Below, piece by piece: positions 22,341-37,300 of a DNA stretch of 64,000 bases. A model generated the notes under the pieces. It was not told the origin of the DNA. It saw only the letters and a list, made by a program, of their open reading frames with translations, and did no database searches. The stretch lies in NCBI GenBank assembly GCA_037893245.1, contig JBAIAA010000352.1, forward strand, positions 1,612,001 to 1,676,000, given 5' to 3'. A program made the translations under genes and the position numbers. The DNA is from Crossaster papposus (lineage: Eukaryota; Echinodermata; Asteroidea; Velatida; Solasteridae). Each line of letters begins with the position of its first letter. Position 1 is the stretch's first letter.

Positions 22341-25300
22341 TCAGGTAAGCATGTCATATCGCAGGTAATTCCCGAGTCCCGGCGGTAAGCCCAGCTGGAC
22401 GAGGTCGTTGGTGTTGGACACCAGTCGGCGGACGGTAAGACGACACAGGTGCTGAAGCGTCTGCACCTCCTTGGGCGCTACCAAGAAACGAACCGAACCG
22501 TTTCTTGTCCTGCAGAACAAAATAAACGACTGTACTTTTAGCAGGAAAGGATAACGTGGTCTGCTGTTAAACTCTGACTAAGGCCGTGTCTGAAATAGGC
22601 TTCCAGAGCTACGGCTACGTCTATTCTCAGCCTGCTTATGCATAGTTTAATTGGCGAACACCTAGACGATAGCCATAGACAAGTTATCTGGAGGCTGCCT
22701 TAGATACATTTTAGGGCTCAACAAGAAATTTTCTTTCCTGTCTCTATTGACTTGGTAGTTTGTTGACATTGTCCCGACTAAGGCGCGGGATTGTTTTTCA
22801 CAAACCTTGATTCAGGACGAGTTTAGGCCGGCATCTGTGGGTAGCACACCCCGATATTTCCTGCCTCGCTCACTTCGAGCCGGACCTCAACAGATCACTA
22901 CAGCCTTGTGTTTTGAATTCGGAAAAAATGAGCATGTATACACGTCCTCCGACGCAAACTGGTTAAGAATGACATCAAACTGTTGGACTCGGACTTCGAC
23001 CTCGAGTTTGTTGACTTGAATACAAGTCTAGTGACAGCTAAGACTTACCCAGTAGCGAGGACGTGTCCATCCGCTGAGTAACTGCAGCACAGTCCATCAA
23101 CAACCACAGAGACTGAGATGGGATCTGATGTGTCAAACAGCGACCAGAAACGCACATACCTAGGATATGAAAAAACAAAAAATAAATCTTATAAGGATCC
23201 AAAGTTATCGTTTGCCGACCTCCTTTGCAAATGTTTTGTTGTGCTCCTCTCAGACCAGCCGTCGGTAAAAATCAACAGATTTTCAGGCTCTTTTTTTTAA
23301 TTTTATTTTTAATAAAATGTCAATAAAAACATAACTTGACCTATAGTTCATTTTAGTATTAAAGTTGTCACTAGAGTTCAGACTTGATGACTTATGATGA
23401 ACTTGTGATTAGCTTGTGACAGACTAGTGATTAGCTTGTGACAGACTAGTGATTAGCTTGTGACAGACTAGTGATTAGCTTGTGACAGACTAGTGATTAG
23501 CTTGTGACAGACTAGTGACCGGCTTGTGATCGACTAGTGACCGGCTAGTAATCGACTAGTGACCGGCTAGTAATCGACTTGTGACCGGCTAGTAATCGAC
23601 TTGTGACCGGCTAGTAATCGACTAGTGACCGGCTAGTAATGGACTAGTGACCGGCTAGTAATGGACTAGTGACCAGCTAGTAATCGACTTGTGACCAGCT
23701 AGTAATCGACTTGTGACCAGCTAGTAATCGACTTGTGACCAGCTAGTAATCGACTTGTGACCGGCTAGTAATCGACTTGTAACCGGCTAGTAATCGACTT
23801 GTAACCGGCTAGTAATCGACTTGTAACTAGCTTGTGATAGATTTGTGCCTTGCTATTGACTGATTTGTGGTGAACTTGTGAATGGCCTATGATGAACCTG
23901 ATCACAACCGCGACCACTGCGTGTCGTTTGTTCTTACTTATCGTCACAGACCGTAGCGAAGTGACTGCCGTCCGGTGAGAAGGCCATGTGTCTGACGTAG
24001 TTGTTGTTGGAACCACCAGCAAAGACAGGCGACAGAGGAGGAAAGACGTGGCTGTAGGGGGATGAAAGGAGGGCAAAAGAACAGAGTTGCAGTCGAGTAC
24101 ATTCACGGACCTTCCAACATTTGGGATCACAAAACTGTATTCTGAAACTCCAAAAGTTGTATTTAAACAAACAACAATCGTATTTTTCTTTTAACATGCA
24201 TAGCCGAGCTTACAAACAAAGGTCTAATGTGGCTGCAATGTCTTAACGTTCTGTAGTTTGTCAGGTTGGCCTCTTGCGATGATAGGCAAATCAATTTAAA
24301 AGATCAAAATTCAATTGAAGAAGATCTTTTTAAGATCGAAATAGTAGGCCCTCTTAACTTATTTGATTTGTAGATTCAGGTCATTCCAGCCAGTAAGCAG
24401 TTTGCAGCTTACGAGATCGCATTGTGGAGCCTCGTGGCCATTTTCCAAAGCCCGGATAATGTTCCGTTTTCGGCTCCATCACCATTGCCAAACTGCATAA
24501 ACAAAGCCACAGCAAAGACGAAGCTGGGGGTTCATGAGCTAAATGCTAATTTGTAAGCTAAATGAACGACCTGGGACTAACTCGTGCTGACTCAGGTGAT
24601 TGAAATAAACGAACTTGGTCTTTGAGTTATAAATTGGTTTTTGAGTTGTAGTAATTCCCCAATATGTTACACTAAAGCTTACTGGTACTGTTGTAGTATT
24701 GTGCCGATGTGTGGGTCCCATATCAACACTCTGGTGTCGTACGATGCCGTTGCGAGCAGGGCTCCGTCCGGAGAGAATTCACAGGACACTGCGTCATGGT
24801 GGTGCCCCGTCAATCGGCGGAGTATCTTGCACTGTCTCAGGTTACGGTCCTTCAGGTCCCAGACGATAACCTGATTGGTCAAAAAGTCAATTCAAGATCA
24901 ACACAAACTTCAAGTAAATAAAGATTTCAACTCTAGATGTTGTCCAGTTTGCGCCGGAGGGCGTATATACACGCAAAGTTTTCCCCAGATTCAAAACAGA
25001 TGACACATAAACACGATCACGAGCCGGAAATGTCTGTCAGCGGCGAGCAAGGCCGGAAATGCGTGGGTGAGCTTCCTGGTACCATCGGCCTGAACCCGCC
25101 TCGGATCGAGTTTCGTTACAAAAAATCCCGCGCCTCGGCTTGTTGATGTTAAAATAATCCCGGCGCGAACTAGTTAAACGCAACTGCCAAGAAGAAGGCA
25201 GCCAACTTCTAATCCAAAGCAGAGATTTGTCCACAACGTGGAAGGGCCTTTATAGTCTTCAAATACATACACATTTCTGAGCGCCGACCGATGCCAGCAT

Positions 25301-28300
25301 GCTCATGTCCGGAGCGAAGGCACATCCGTAGACCCAGTTGGTGTGGCCTCGTAGGGTGACCACCATGTTCCCATCATCCTTCAGGTCCCAGACTTTGAGA
25401 GTTTGGTCGCGGGAGGCAGACAGGAGAATCAGGCTGCCGTCCGGGCAGAACTTCAGGTCTCTGATCACGTCCTTGTGGTCTACCAGGAGGAGGATTTGCT
25501 CTGGAAGCGAGTTTAAAAAAAAAAAAATGAAAAAGAAAAAGCTGAATACTTTTATAAACATGAAGTAATAGGTTATAACAGTTATAGCTGGGCTCATGTT
25601 ATTACATTTGATAGGCTGTCATACCAGTAGGTTTGATCCCTAAAATAGTTAAAGCTCTGGCACTTTCACCTTTGTTTTAAAGGTAGTATACACCATTGGT
25701 TATTGCTTGAATTATCATGAATGAGTAGATTTGGGGGGTTGTATTTTATAGTAAATATCGTTTAACTTGGCTGTCCGAAGTTTTACAATCATGGATGCCG
25801 AGAAAAGCACGAAAAACAGCGGGTTTTTTCAACCAGCGGTTATTCACGAATTTTTCATTATAAAATTATATTTTTCAGGATAATTACAGGATATCTAACG
25901 CATCCTTTTGCTGGGTGCCTAGAATCAACATTTGAGTAAGATATTTTGTAATAATTCGGTAGTAAATATTTTTGATATCTGCAATTGGTGTATCCTACCT
26001 TTAAATTTATCCCAAATATCTAAATACAGTGAACGCTACTATACTAAACACTGCTACATGTATGCCTAACATTCTGTTATACATAACACCATCCTGATTT
26101 GTGTGTCCAAACATACCGAACATTGTAATTGAAAATATGTCAACAGACTTTTAGAAGCCCACTAGGTATATAAAACACTATTTAGGCCGTGTTTTATTGC
26201 CAAACAGCTGGTACTTTATGTTTAAAGGTAGCGTTGTCACCACGCCGGGCGGCGCCGGGCGGTGCTACCCAGCTCCCAAAATTTCCGCCCGGTACTCAAG
26301 GTCAAGTTCAGCCTTACCGCCCGGCACAAATTTCTTACCCTAACTCAGGCCTCAACCTTGTACATGTACTATGTATTCAAAAGTGTTAACGTTAACGTTG
26401 TGACTCATTATGGAAGTAAAATTGTACGTAGCGTATGCGTGCTCCCGCACACTGGTTTTCATAATGCTGCTTGCCATGGGTTGCCGCGCCACGCATCGCG
26501 CACCGAAGTACTTACCTGCAGTGGAGAACCGAACGTGGCATGGCAACCATATCAAAGTAGTTGAGTTGTTTACTACTAAAAACACGGCACCAAACTACTC
26601 TCATGTATAGACTGGCTACAGGTCCCTACACTGAATTACACATTTTCGCACTGATTCTGTCTATTGAGATCTGTATTTGTAGGGGATGGGGCCGGGAGCT
26701 ATTTCGCTGGTATCCAAGGCTTGTTCTATTGCATAATTAATGTCTGTGAACCAGTGACCTGCCTTCTTGCAACATTCTTTTTCGTTTTAGACGTGTTTAT
26801 TTTTTAGGTGAGATTGTTCAGGCATATTACATGGACGTTTTTTACTTGTCATAGGCCAATAAGTTGGCGTTGGGAGAATTCGTTTTCAATTTTCACAATC
26901 ATATTTGCGTTTACATGTAGGCTTTTTTGGGGAGGGGGGGGGGGGGGGGTTGTTGTTTTCAATTTTCAAATTTTTCAAAAGGGAAGGGGGACACCCCCTC
27001 CCCTTATACCCAGGCTGCGGATCGATGGCACAAACTACCCGGCTCTATAAATGGTCTGGTGACAACCCTGATTTAAGGTAGGATACACTATTTGCAGATA
27101 TCAAACAAAAAATTACTGCCAAATTTATTAGGAAATATCTTACTTATTTAAAAGTAAATAAACATTTCTGGCCTTGCTCGTGACGTGTTTATGCATCATC
27201 CGTTTTTAATCTGAGGAAAACTTTACGTGTAAATACGCCCTCCAGGGCGTGAACTGGTTAATAGAAGATAAAAATTGACTTTCTCAGTCGACTGATTAGC
27301 AATGATGCAAAGGAAAGATTAATGTCTCAGTTTAACTTCATACTTTATTTGCACATTGGCTTGAAGAGGAAGTTCACTTGACCATAAATATTGAGTGAGC
27401 AAAGTACATTGAGTATACTTGCTATTCAGACTGTTTTATGTTAATGTCATGTCTATGCTACACATAAACACGTACCATAGCATAGTTGGAAATGTGCCAA
27501 CAAACAATGCTTATAGACGCACATGCGATGTAAACAGCAGAAGCCAGTTTCATGGTGATGCTTAAAAGGTAGGATACACCATTTTCAGATATCAAAACAA
27601 TTTACTACCAAAATATTAGGAAATAAATATTAGGAAAAAAATGATTGCGCTAAATATCACTGAATTTTATAAAACAACAAGAACAACTGCCCGACGCCAG
27701 TTGAAAACGAACGCCGGTTGAAATCGAACGCCGTTTTTCTTGCTTTTTTCTTGGCACGATTGTAAAACTTCGGACAGGTCAGTTAAACAATATTTACCAT
27801 AAAATACAACCTCCCAAATCCACCCATTCCTAATAATTCAAGCAATTACCAAAGGTATCCTATCTTTAAATCCACCCATTCCTGATAATTCAAGCAATTA
27901 CAAACGGTTTATCCTACCTTTATATCCACTCATTCCTGATAAAGCAATTACCAATGGTGTATCCTACCTTTAAATCCACCCATTCCTGATAATTCAAGCA
28001 ATTACCAATGGTGTATCCTACCTTTATATCCACCCATTCCTGATAAAGCAATTACCAATGGTGTCTCCTACCTCTAAATCCAACCATTCCAGATAATTCA
28101 AGCAATTACCAATGGTGTATCTTACCTCTAAATCCACCTATTCCTGATAATTCAAGCAATTACCGATGGTGTATCCTACCTCTAAATCCACCTATTCCTG
28201 ATCATTCAAACAATTACCAATGGTGTCTCCTACCTCTAAATCCACCCAATCCTGATAATTCAAGCAATTACCAATGGTGTATCCTACCTTTAACATCAAC

Positions 28301-31300
28301 CCATTCCTGATAATTCAAGCAATCACAAATGGTGTATCCTACCTTTACATCCACCCATTCCTGATAATTCAAGCAATTATCAATGGTATATCCTGCCTTT
28401 AACTACAATCTATCTCATTAAATTGACACCATATTGTTTGTTTGTGATACTTGCAGTTTGGAAGATTTCATAAATTTTTCCCACTTTTCAGCCGGAATCG
28501 CGACTTAAGACTTCAAATTGTTCACCAACCTGTGGCAATGTCCACGGTCATGATCTTGCCCGACTTGAGCCCCACGGCCAGGATCAGGTCATAGCTGGAG
28601 TCCAGGTGTTCAAAGTGGTGGTACTTGATGTTGATGTGCTTCCAGCGCTTGTGGGGCTTGGATGCCCCGAAGGCCAAGGACCAGACGGGCTCGCCGCACT
28701 GGAGGACCTTCATCTGGTGAACGGCTCTCACCTCCAGGGGCTCGTCTCGCCGCTGTTGCTGCTCCTGCTGCTGCAGCAGCTGCTGTTGTGGGTGCTGGTG
28801 TTGGTGTTGATTATGATTCGGTTGAAGGTTGACGGCGCCGTAGCGAATGACGTTGACATTGTTGATGTCCTGGCTGCAACCAACAAAAAACAGGCAGAAG
28901 GGGTGAACTTTAGGGTGAAATTAACCAGTTCGCGCCGGATGACGTATATAAACGCAAATATTTCCCCAAATTGAAAACGGATGACGCATAAACACGCCAA
29001 GTTCAAGTTCGGAAATGTATGTCCCGGCACTATCAGCCTGAACCCGCTTCAGATCGAGTTTCGTTAAAAATAATCCCGCCCCTCGGCTCGGCGATGTTAA
29101 AATAATCCCGGCGCGAACTGGTTAAACAAAATTGCCGACTATACTTACAAGTAAAGGCATACACCATTTGATTTTGCTGTTAATTTGTATGCCCTGCCGG
29201 CAAAGTCGAAGGGACAATTTGAGAAATACTTTACAAACGAACTTCATTTTTTGGTTGATTGGTTGTATTGAGGTCCTCAAAGATCATATCAATTTTAGGT
29301 CAAAGGTTAGGGTCATTATGGCTATTCACTAAAAAAAGCATGACCTGTGGACTAAAAATGTTTCGGGAAACGAGCGACTTGACCAGAACATTTCAGGAAG
29401 TTCTGGAAAGTTCTGGGTCAATGTAATTGATAATTTGTTTCCAGGGCTCCAACTGAACTGTTAGACCGAGTCCAATTATTCAACTGCCGGTCTAATGTCT
29501 TCTACGCAAATAAGACTGCTGGCTCATCAGTCCCTCTTTAAAGTTCCGATCAGAATCTAAATGCCAAATGCTCCATTTTAATTGCTAAGCCAAATCTACT
29601 TTGAACTTTAAGGTTATCTCTATTGCATTATTCCGTTTCCCAATTACCAACTCAGATATGACTCATGGTCTTGACCTTTGCATTTTCATTTGGAACAGAA
29701 GTATATTTATAATAACTGAATTCTTATAAAGTGCTTGTACCTGTATGTACCAGTTTGTAAAAAAACAAACACTGTTGTCCAATTGTTCAATTTAAGCCTT
29801 TTATTTACCAAGCAAACTTTTCCTTATTATCGCTTCAAGCCTCAGGCTCAACCTGGGGCCAATTTCACAGAGCAGCTAAGCACAAATAATTGCAAAGCAT
29901 ACAAATGTTTTCTTGGCAAAAACATGGTTACTTATAAACCAAATTGTTCAGGTTACGTATATTTTTGTTTCCGAGTGGTATTCAGCTATTTTTATAAAGT
30001 GCTTGTACCTGTATGTACCAGGGCCCAATTTCATAGAGATGCTTAACGGTAAGCACATTTTTTTGCTTACTGTAGCCGAAAAATTTGCTTAAGCGTAAAC
30101 GTATTTCACCAGCGGTTGCTAACTTAAGCACTTAAACAAACTGCGCGGGCAATATTTTAGATCGTCTGCTTAAGCACAAAATTCCCCCAAAATAAAATAA
30201 AAATGGCGGACGAAACCAACAGCGTAATAAAAGTAGTCTTGATCCAAGACCAAGCTAGCCGTTTATTTGTTCCGCGGCGCGCCGTCCTTATATATCCGGG
30301 CTTATTGAGGGCGCCCTTAATTATCGCCAGATTCGTACCCTATCTGAATAGGAAGTCACTATAAACTAACCAGTGTAGCGGTTCTTGTTGTATTTTTCAA
30401 GAAACTTATGTAACCTTACCCGGTTTTCCCTTCAGCCTTGTTCAATGATTAAAATAACCCATAAGAACATCGTTGAAGAAAAAACAAACGTTAATGAGTC
30501 GTATTCGAACCGCAGACCTTTTGATCTATAGCTCTCCTCTTTACCAACTATGCTACTGGCGGGTTGGTTGAGGAAGCCGTTTTTTATAATTCTTTATAGT
30601 TCTTTAACGTATATGAGTTGTCATTGCTCGTTCTCATGAATATTCATTTACGCACCACCCAGCTCCTGAAAAATAATAACGCGAACCGCTACACCGGTTA
30701 GTATTAAGTGTCTTCCATCTATATCTAGGGGAACGAATCTGGCGATAATTAAGGGCGCCCTCAATAAGCCTGGATATATACGGACGGCGCGCCGCGGAAA
30801 AAATAAACGGCTAGCTTGGTCTTGGATCAAGACTATAACAAAAGTTGCGCAGGGCGGGGCAAAGCCCAAATCGTCGCCCTTTACTGCAGAAATGGATCTG
30901 GCACTGGCTACCTCATACATCGAGGAGAAAGCAGTGATTGAGGGGTCCTAAAGGGTTCCTTTTTGACATTGAAACACAAGATAATTTGAATTTCACGTCG
31001 CCTTCGAAGAATAGCCGCCATTTTAACTGTTGCTACGTTAAGGTTAGACCTTGCTTAACCCTAACTCCCTCACGGCTTTTACTAGAAAGTATCCTGATTC
31101 CGCCACAGTCCACCAATTTTGGTTTGCAAAAACTGCTGGTGTCCTGAGTCCATCAGACTCCACCAGTATGCATTCTGGAGAGATCCTGAGTCCATCATAC
31201 TCCACCAGCAAAAGTTTGATGGACTGTGACGGATTCAGGATACCTAGGTGGCATACAAAAAATTGCAGTGCGTTTTCTCCATAGAGTCCATCACAGTCCA

Positions 31301-34300
31301 TCACCTAATTTCTGTATCCTGAATCCATCACACTCCTGCAGTAACGCTAGGCTTAAAATCCTCAATCCATCACACTCCTCCAGTTGGTTCAATATGGAGG
31401 TATCCTGAATCCGCTAAAATCCTCCAAAACAGGAAATGGATTTTGATGGACTCAGGGTGGTTAGGGTAAAATGCGGTGGTTAAGGCTCCTTTTTCTTTGC
31501 TTATCGCTTTAAGCAAAAAATCTTGCTTAACGGTTGCTATGAAATGAAAATTTGATTAAACACCCCGCTTAAGCAAAAAATCGTCCGTTAAGCAGCTCTA
31601 TGAAATTGGGCCCAGGACTGGTACTCAAGACACCGTCTCATTGGGCCCATGGATTATTTCAAATACCATCTCGGCTGCCCGGGGAGTATTCAGCTGGATG
31701 CTGCCATTTCAACGTAAGGCAGCTAAATCAATCACAGAAACCATCTCTTCCCTCACGTACATGTACCCATTTCCACTTTAAGCCCTGTTCGCACTGGATT
31801 TTTTGGATAAAACTTACCGGGACGATGGGTACTTTTCCCATTTTAAGTCCAGTGCGGACAGCCTAGGACTTTTTCCTCTCAGTTATCTCAGTTCCTCTCA
31901 GTGGTTACTTTTACCGGCCAACTGCTGCCCGGGAAAACTTCCCAGGTAACTTTTCCCTAGACGATAAGTCCCGTGCGAACAGACACAAGACACCGCGCAT
32001 GCACTCTTTGCATTGTTTCGTGCGCGCGCTGATATGCATGCACATCGCATTGTGATCACATTCGCCTTCATGAGTCATTATAATGACAGCTCGGCTACTT
32101 CTCCCGCGGTCTCGGTAACAATTTTTCTGTGTCGAAAGTCCAAGTGCGAACAGTGGTAACATTTGACCATTTTTTATTTTACCATCGTCTCAGTAAAACC
32201 TTCCGCACAAAAAGTCCAGTGCGAACACAGCTTATGTAGGTAGAGGCAACGAGTGACAAAGTGCCTTGCCCAAGGGCACACGCAATAATAGCCCCTGGCT
32301 AGACTCGAACCCACAACCTGCAGCTTTACCCCCAGACTGTAAATTCAAGTTTGTAAAAAAACAAACACTGTTGTCCAATTGTTCAATTTAAGCCTTTTAT
32401 TTACCAAGCAAACTTTTCCTGATTATCGCTTCAAGTCTCAGGCTCAACCTGGGGCCAATTTCACAGAGCAGCTAAGCACAAATAATTGCAAAGCATACAA
32501 ATGTTTTCTTGGCAAAAACATGGTTACTTATAAACCAAATTGTTCAGGTTACGTATATTTTTGTTTCCGAGTGGTATTAAGCTGGTTTTTGCTTAGCATA
32601 AAAAGAAAACAGAGTTTTGATTGGTAAGATGCTCTTACTGAGCAAACTTTTTTGTACTAAGTAAATTTCTGTGCTTGGCAGCTCCACGAAATTGGCCCCG
32701 AGAATGTTAAGGTTAAGCCTTGCCCTTCCACTTGCCTTCCCAAGCTAAAAATCCCCCGATTATCGATTCAGGCTTCAACATGGTGCTTACACTGTATTTC
32801 TCTGGGCGTCCCAGGGAACAAGCCTGACGATGCTGTTGCCCGACGACCAGGCAAAGTAGGAGCGGTCGGGTGCAAACGTAACGGCCCAGGTCTCATGGTT
32901 GGCCGAGCTGTTCCTGTAGGCAAGGACTTGGTGCTGGTTGCCGGTCTGAGGTCGAAGGTCACATATGGGCTGGGCTTTGGCTGAGAAAGTTGGGAGAATC
33001 GTACAGACAAAGTCGATTTAGCTGACAAAGTTGAGTATGGGGATGCAACACAAAGGTTTCGCTTTTGACCCAAACTCCTGGAGTGATTTAGAAGAACTTT
33101 CCTTAATCCATTCAGCAACTTCTTAACACGGCACGAATGTCAAACATTCACACCGGAATAAATCTTCGTCATCTGAGTGGTCAGAGTGCGACCAATTATG
33201 CGACCGGGCAATGAAAGTTCTATTCGGCGTTGAATGCAACTTCTATTTTTGCATTGGGGCAAATAATTCAATGACACATGATCAGCAATCCACCAATTAG
33301 ATGACGGGGACTTTCATGTATTCAGGTGTTGTATCAAACCAGTCTTCAGTTTAACTGATGGTACTTTAGTATGTAATTAATGCATTAATTTATTATAAAG
33401 TATACCGGTACATAAAAATACCCGAGACAGTTTAGTCATTTCTATTGGTCCAGAGTAGCGCTGGACGATATCACGATAATATCGTCACGATACGATACTG
33501 AAGACGATATCGACAGTATCGACTTTGGTTTTAAAAATATCGAAATATCGTGACCCAGACGATATTCGCAAGATATAGTCGATATTTAACAAAATGTATT
33601 AAAACTGCTTGCAAACAAACAAAAAACTTCACTGAAATCAGAACTTAATATGTGCCGCAAAAGTTATTGTAACTTACGCCTTCCCCTGAACGTACCCTTT
33701 GTCAACAAACCCAATTGCAGCCGATGCGCCGCTCACTACTTCCTCAGTGACAAGATCGTTATCCAATCCTAAAGTCCAGTTAAAACATTCTTCGTTGCTA
33801 TTTGGTGTTGACTTTCTTTTCTAGCTTTCCGCACAGAGTTCTCTCAACACAAAGGGCTACTCAAAGAATGTTGCCCTGGCCCCGCTTATCTCCAACAAAG
33901 ATACATTGTATTTACTTACACTAGCCCTTGCCTGGCAGATACAGAATGTATTTAAAAGGCTTTGGCTGGTGTATTCCTCGAATTTATTTATCTCTTGGCC
34001 CAACCGATGGTCATTAAATTGGGTGTGAGTACTTTAAAAAAACTTTGCCTACTCATTTGCAAAATGTATTAAGATGTAAAAATAAAAAGGGGTTAAAAAA
34101 CCCTGAACCTGTTTATTTACAAAACCCTAGTCGTAAAAAAATATATTTCTAAGGTTAATTATGAAATTGTCCTTGTTTTATAGAAAAAAAGAAAAAGGGT
34201 ACTTAAAGACTTATTTGTCTGATTTCCCAAAACATTTCCAACCAATTTCAGGGGTAAATAATAATACGATTTATTCTTGGTTTTTCCGGTATCTAACAAA

Positions 34301-37300
34301 ATCGACATACACCTGACCATTGAATTACGAGGCTAGCGAAATAAATTCCAGGTTTATATAATAATATTTATTTCTAGTTTTATTGTTTAAAAAAGAACAA
34401 AAAAGAAAACGGGACCTTAACACTTAATATTTTGAGCTCCTCAACATTTTTCCAACAGATTTAAATGGGAAATTTAATACGATTTATTTTCCATTTTTCT
34501 TGTATTTGACAAAAAAGATCTATTTCGTGGCCCATAAATTACAAGGCTAGCTTTTAAAAACATTTACCAAACCTACACGAGCCAAGAATAAATAAGCAAG
34601 AATAAAATCGAGGTGGTACAAAATCCCGATGGCGGACCCCAGGATAAACTGAGCCATGAATATTTGAAATACTTTAAATTAAGACCCAGAAATCAAGGCA
34701 TGATTTGGAAACGGGTATTATTTGTTGTCCTGCATTGTCCCTTAAAATGCACGAGCTGAGGTTTTATCCCAGCAAATTACTCCCGGAAGCATGTACTTCA
34801 ATCTTAAAGTGAATATCTAAACGTCCTAATAAGAAGTGGTTATTCAAATTTAATAAATAATTTGCTGGGTGTTATTTAATAAAACCATAATAGTTAATTT
34901 GTCCCTAAAAAGATGTGGAAATTGTAAGAGCTTGTTACATTTTTCAATTTATAAGTGGTTCTGTGGTGTAGTTTTACATAATATTTAATAAACACCTTTA
35001 TAGTGCACGAGGAATAAAATAAAATCACGGGAGAATTATTCGGGAGTATTTTCCAAATATATTCCAAGTTGGAGCAAGCAACCCAGACAATGATTGACAG
35101 CTGACCTACAAAATGTATTACATGTACATTGTAGCAAGTAGACCAACATGTGGCCGACCATTTCAATAGCTGGGAAAGTGGCCCATGTTGCTTTGAGTGC
35201 CGACAGTACCCGACCAGGCGGAATTCACAAAGTAAAAAAAAGGTATTACATTATTGTCAGATAAGCCTCCAACTGATCAGTCATGGACCAATAGGATTTG
35301 GCAGTTAGGTTTTGTTGAACCAGCGCCACAACCTTTCTTCCAAGGAGCGCCCAGTTCGTTGCCCTCTATGAAAATTGGCCAATCAGAATAATCTATCTTT
35401 GCGCAATAAAACCGCAAGTGCCCCCTCCGACTTGAACGGCGGCTGGATTTTAGTGGAAGACGACGGAGCATTTTCACCGTCGCGTCTATTTTCAGCAACC
35501 ATTCTGTTTATATAGTTTTCTTTTATAGACGTTCAGGAATCGCCACGATTCACACATGTCGTGTGACCGCGTTTAATTAACAGCTCGTTTGAGTTATTTT
35601 AACCATTATAATTTGAAAATTACGGCGATATATCGACATATCGGCGATATTTACCTGACGATATTATCGCCAGTCAAAATTTACGATATCGTCCAGGCCT
35701 AGTCCAGAGCCTGTTACAAGGCCGTTATAAACCGGTATTAAACGGATGATAAAGACATGGTTTGGCTGGTTTTAAACACTTTTCCAGTGTCACATGAAAT
35801 TTTTAATCCAATTTATTGGTTGAACGTTCACAATGGTTGAATTATCACGAATTGGTGGATTTGCGAGTTGTATTGTATAGTAAATATCGTTTAACTGACC
35901 TGTCCAAAACTTTACAATCATGAATGGTGAGAACAAAAAAAATGACGTTCGTTTTCAACCGGCGTCGGGCAGTGGTTCTTATGTTCTTGTTTTTTTTAGC
36001 GATCACCGTCGGGCAATCGTGAATTTTGTTTAATAAAATTCAATTTTTCGAAACAATTATAGGATATTTAGCACAATCATTTAACTGGATGCCTACAATC
36101 ATTATTTACTTTCAAATAAGTATTATATTTTGAAATGTTTTGATATCTGCAAATGATGTACTCGACCTTTAAACATTAATTCATAAATACCTGGGACAGT
36201 TTAGGCATTCCTATTGGTCGAGAGCACGTCACGTGGCCGGTATTAAACGGACGATAAAGACATCGCTGCAAGTATTTAAAACCAGCTGGCAACAAAGCGA
36301 TGTCGCATTATACTCGTCCTAAGGGCTCACTTTATTTCCAACCATACCTCGTCTCCAATAGTACATTGTAAGAGCGGGTAGTGTTAGGTGCGTACAGCTC
36401 TACACCCTGGGAACGAGGTTGCCAATGGCAGTAATAGTCTGGTTCATAGTAAATACTCTTTATTGCATGTATTGTGTAGAGCGACAGAGGCGGAAACATG
36501 TCACTTGACACACACAGAATGGCGAAACACCAAAATTTACTTGCGACAATTTTCTGGGATTTTCGGGGCTTTTTTTGCTGAATTTTACAAAAAAATATCT
36601 ATGAATGGGAATAAATGTGTGTTCGGTCGGTAATTACCCGAGTCGAAGGCGAGGGTAATTATCAGCACCCAGACTCCAAGCGGTATTAAACAGAGTGATT
36701 AAAACCTCTCGAACACACATTTATTCCCTTAATTAAGTATGCATTCCCAGTATGCATTTCCCATTCCCAATAGTGCATTATTTATAAGTACATACGTGTA
36801 TGTACTGTACAAAATTCCAACTGAGTGTGTTATGTGATAGGCCTACATGTATGTTGTTTTGTTGAGATCAAAGTGCCATGGTTCTATTAATCACCAAACA
36901 GCCACCTAACCAATAGGAGTGCAAGGAACTGTAGCGCGACCGTGACAATTACATGTAGATAGTGTAGACTCGGGGAAAAAAAAAATAATAATTTCAACAA
37001 ACATGGCTCACACAAGTAAAATTCATTCTCAAATTGTTGTTTGGTTTTTGCAAAGTCATGTTTTAGTTTAATAAAGCAGCTAAAAAAAATTGCTCAAAAA
37101 TCTAAAGATGGGACTATTAACCAGTTTGCGTCAGGATTATTTTAACATCGCCGAGCACACGGGCGGGATTATTTTTAACGAAACTCGATCCGAAGCGGGT
37201 TCAGGCTGATAGTGCCGGGAAGCACACCCACGCATTTCCGGCCTTGCTCGCTGCTGACATACATTTCCGAACTTGAACTTGTCGTGTTTATGCGTCATCC

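Noticed and set aside
28606-28974. Plus frame rich in Leu (LLLLLLQQLLLWVLVLVL)
   Set aside because: Antisense of the CAG-rich WSB1 exon 3 and of a MITE.
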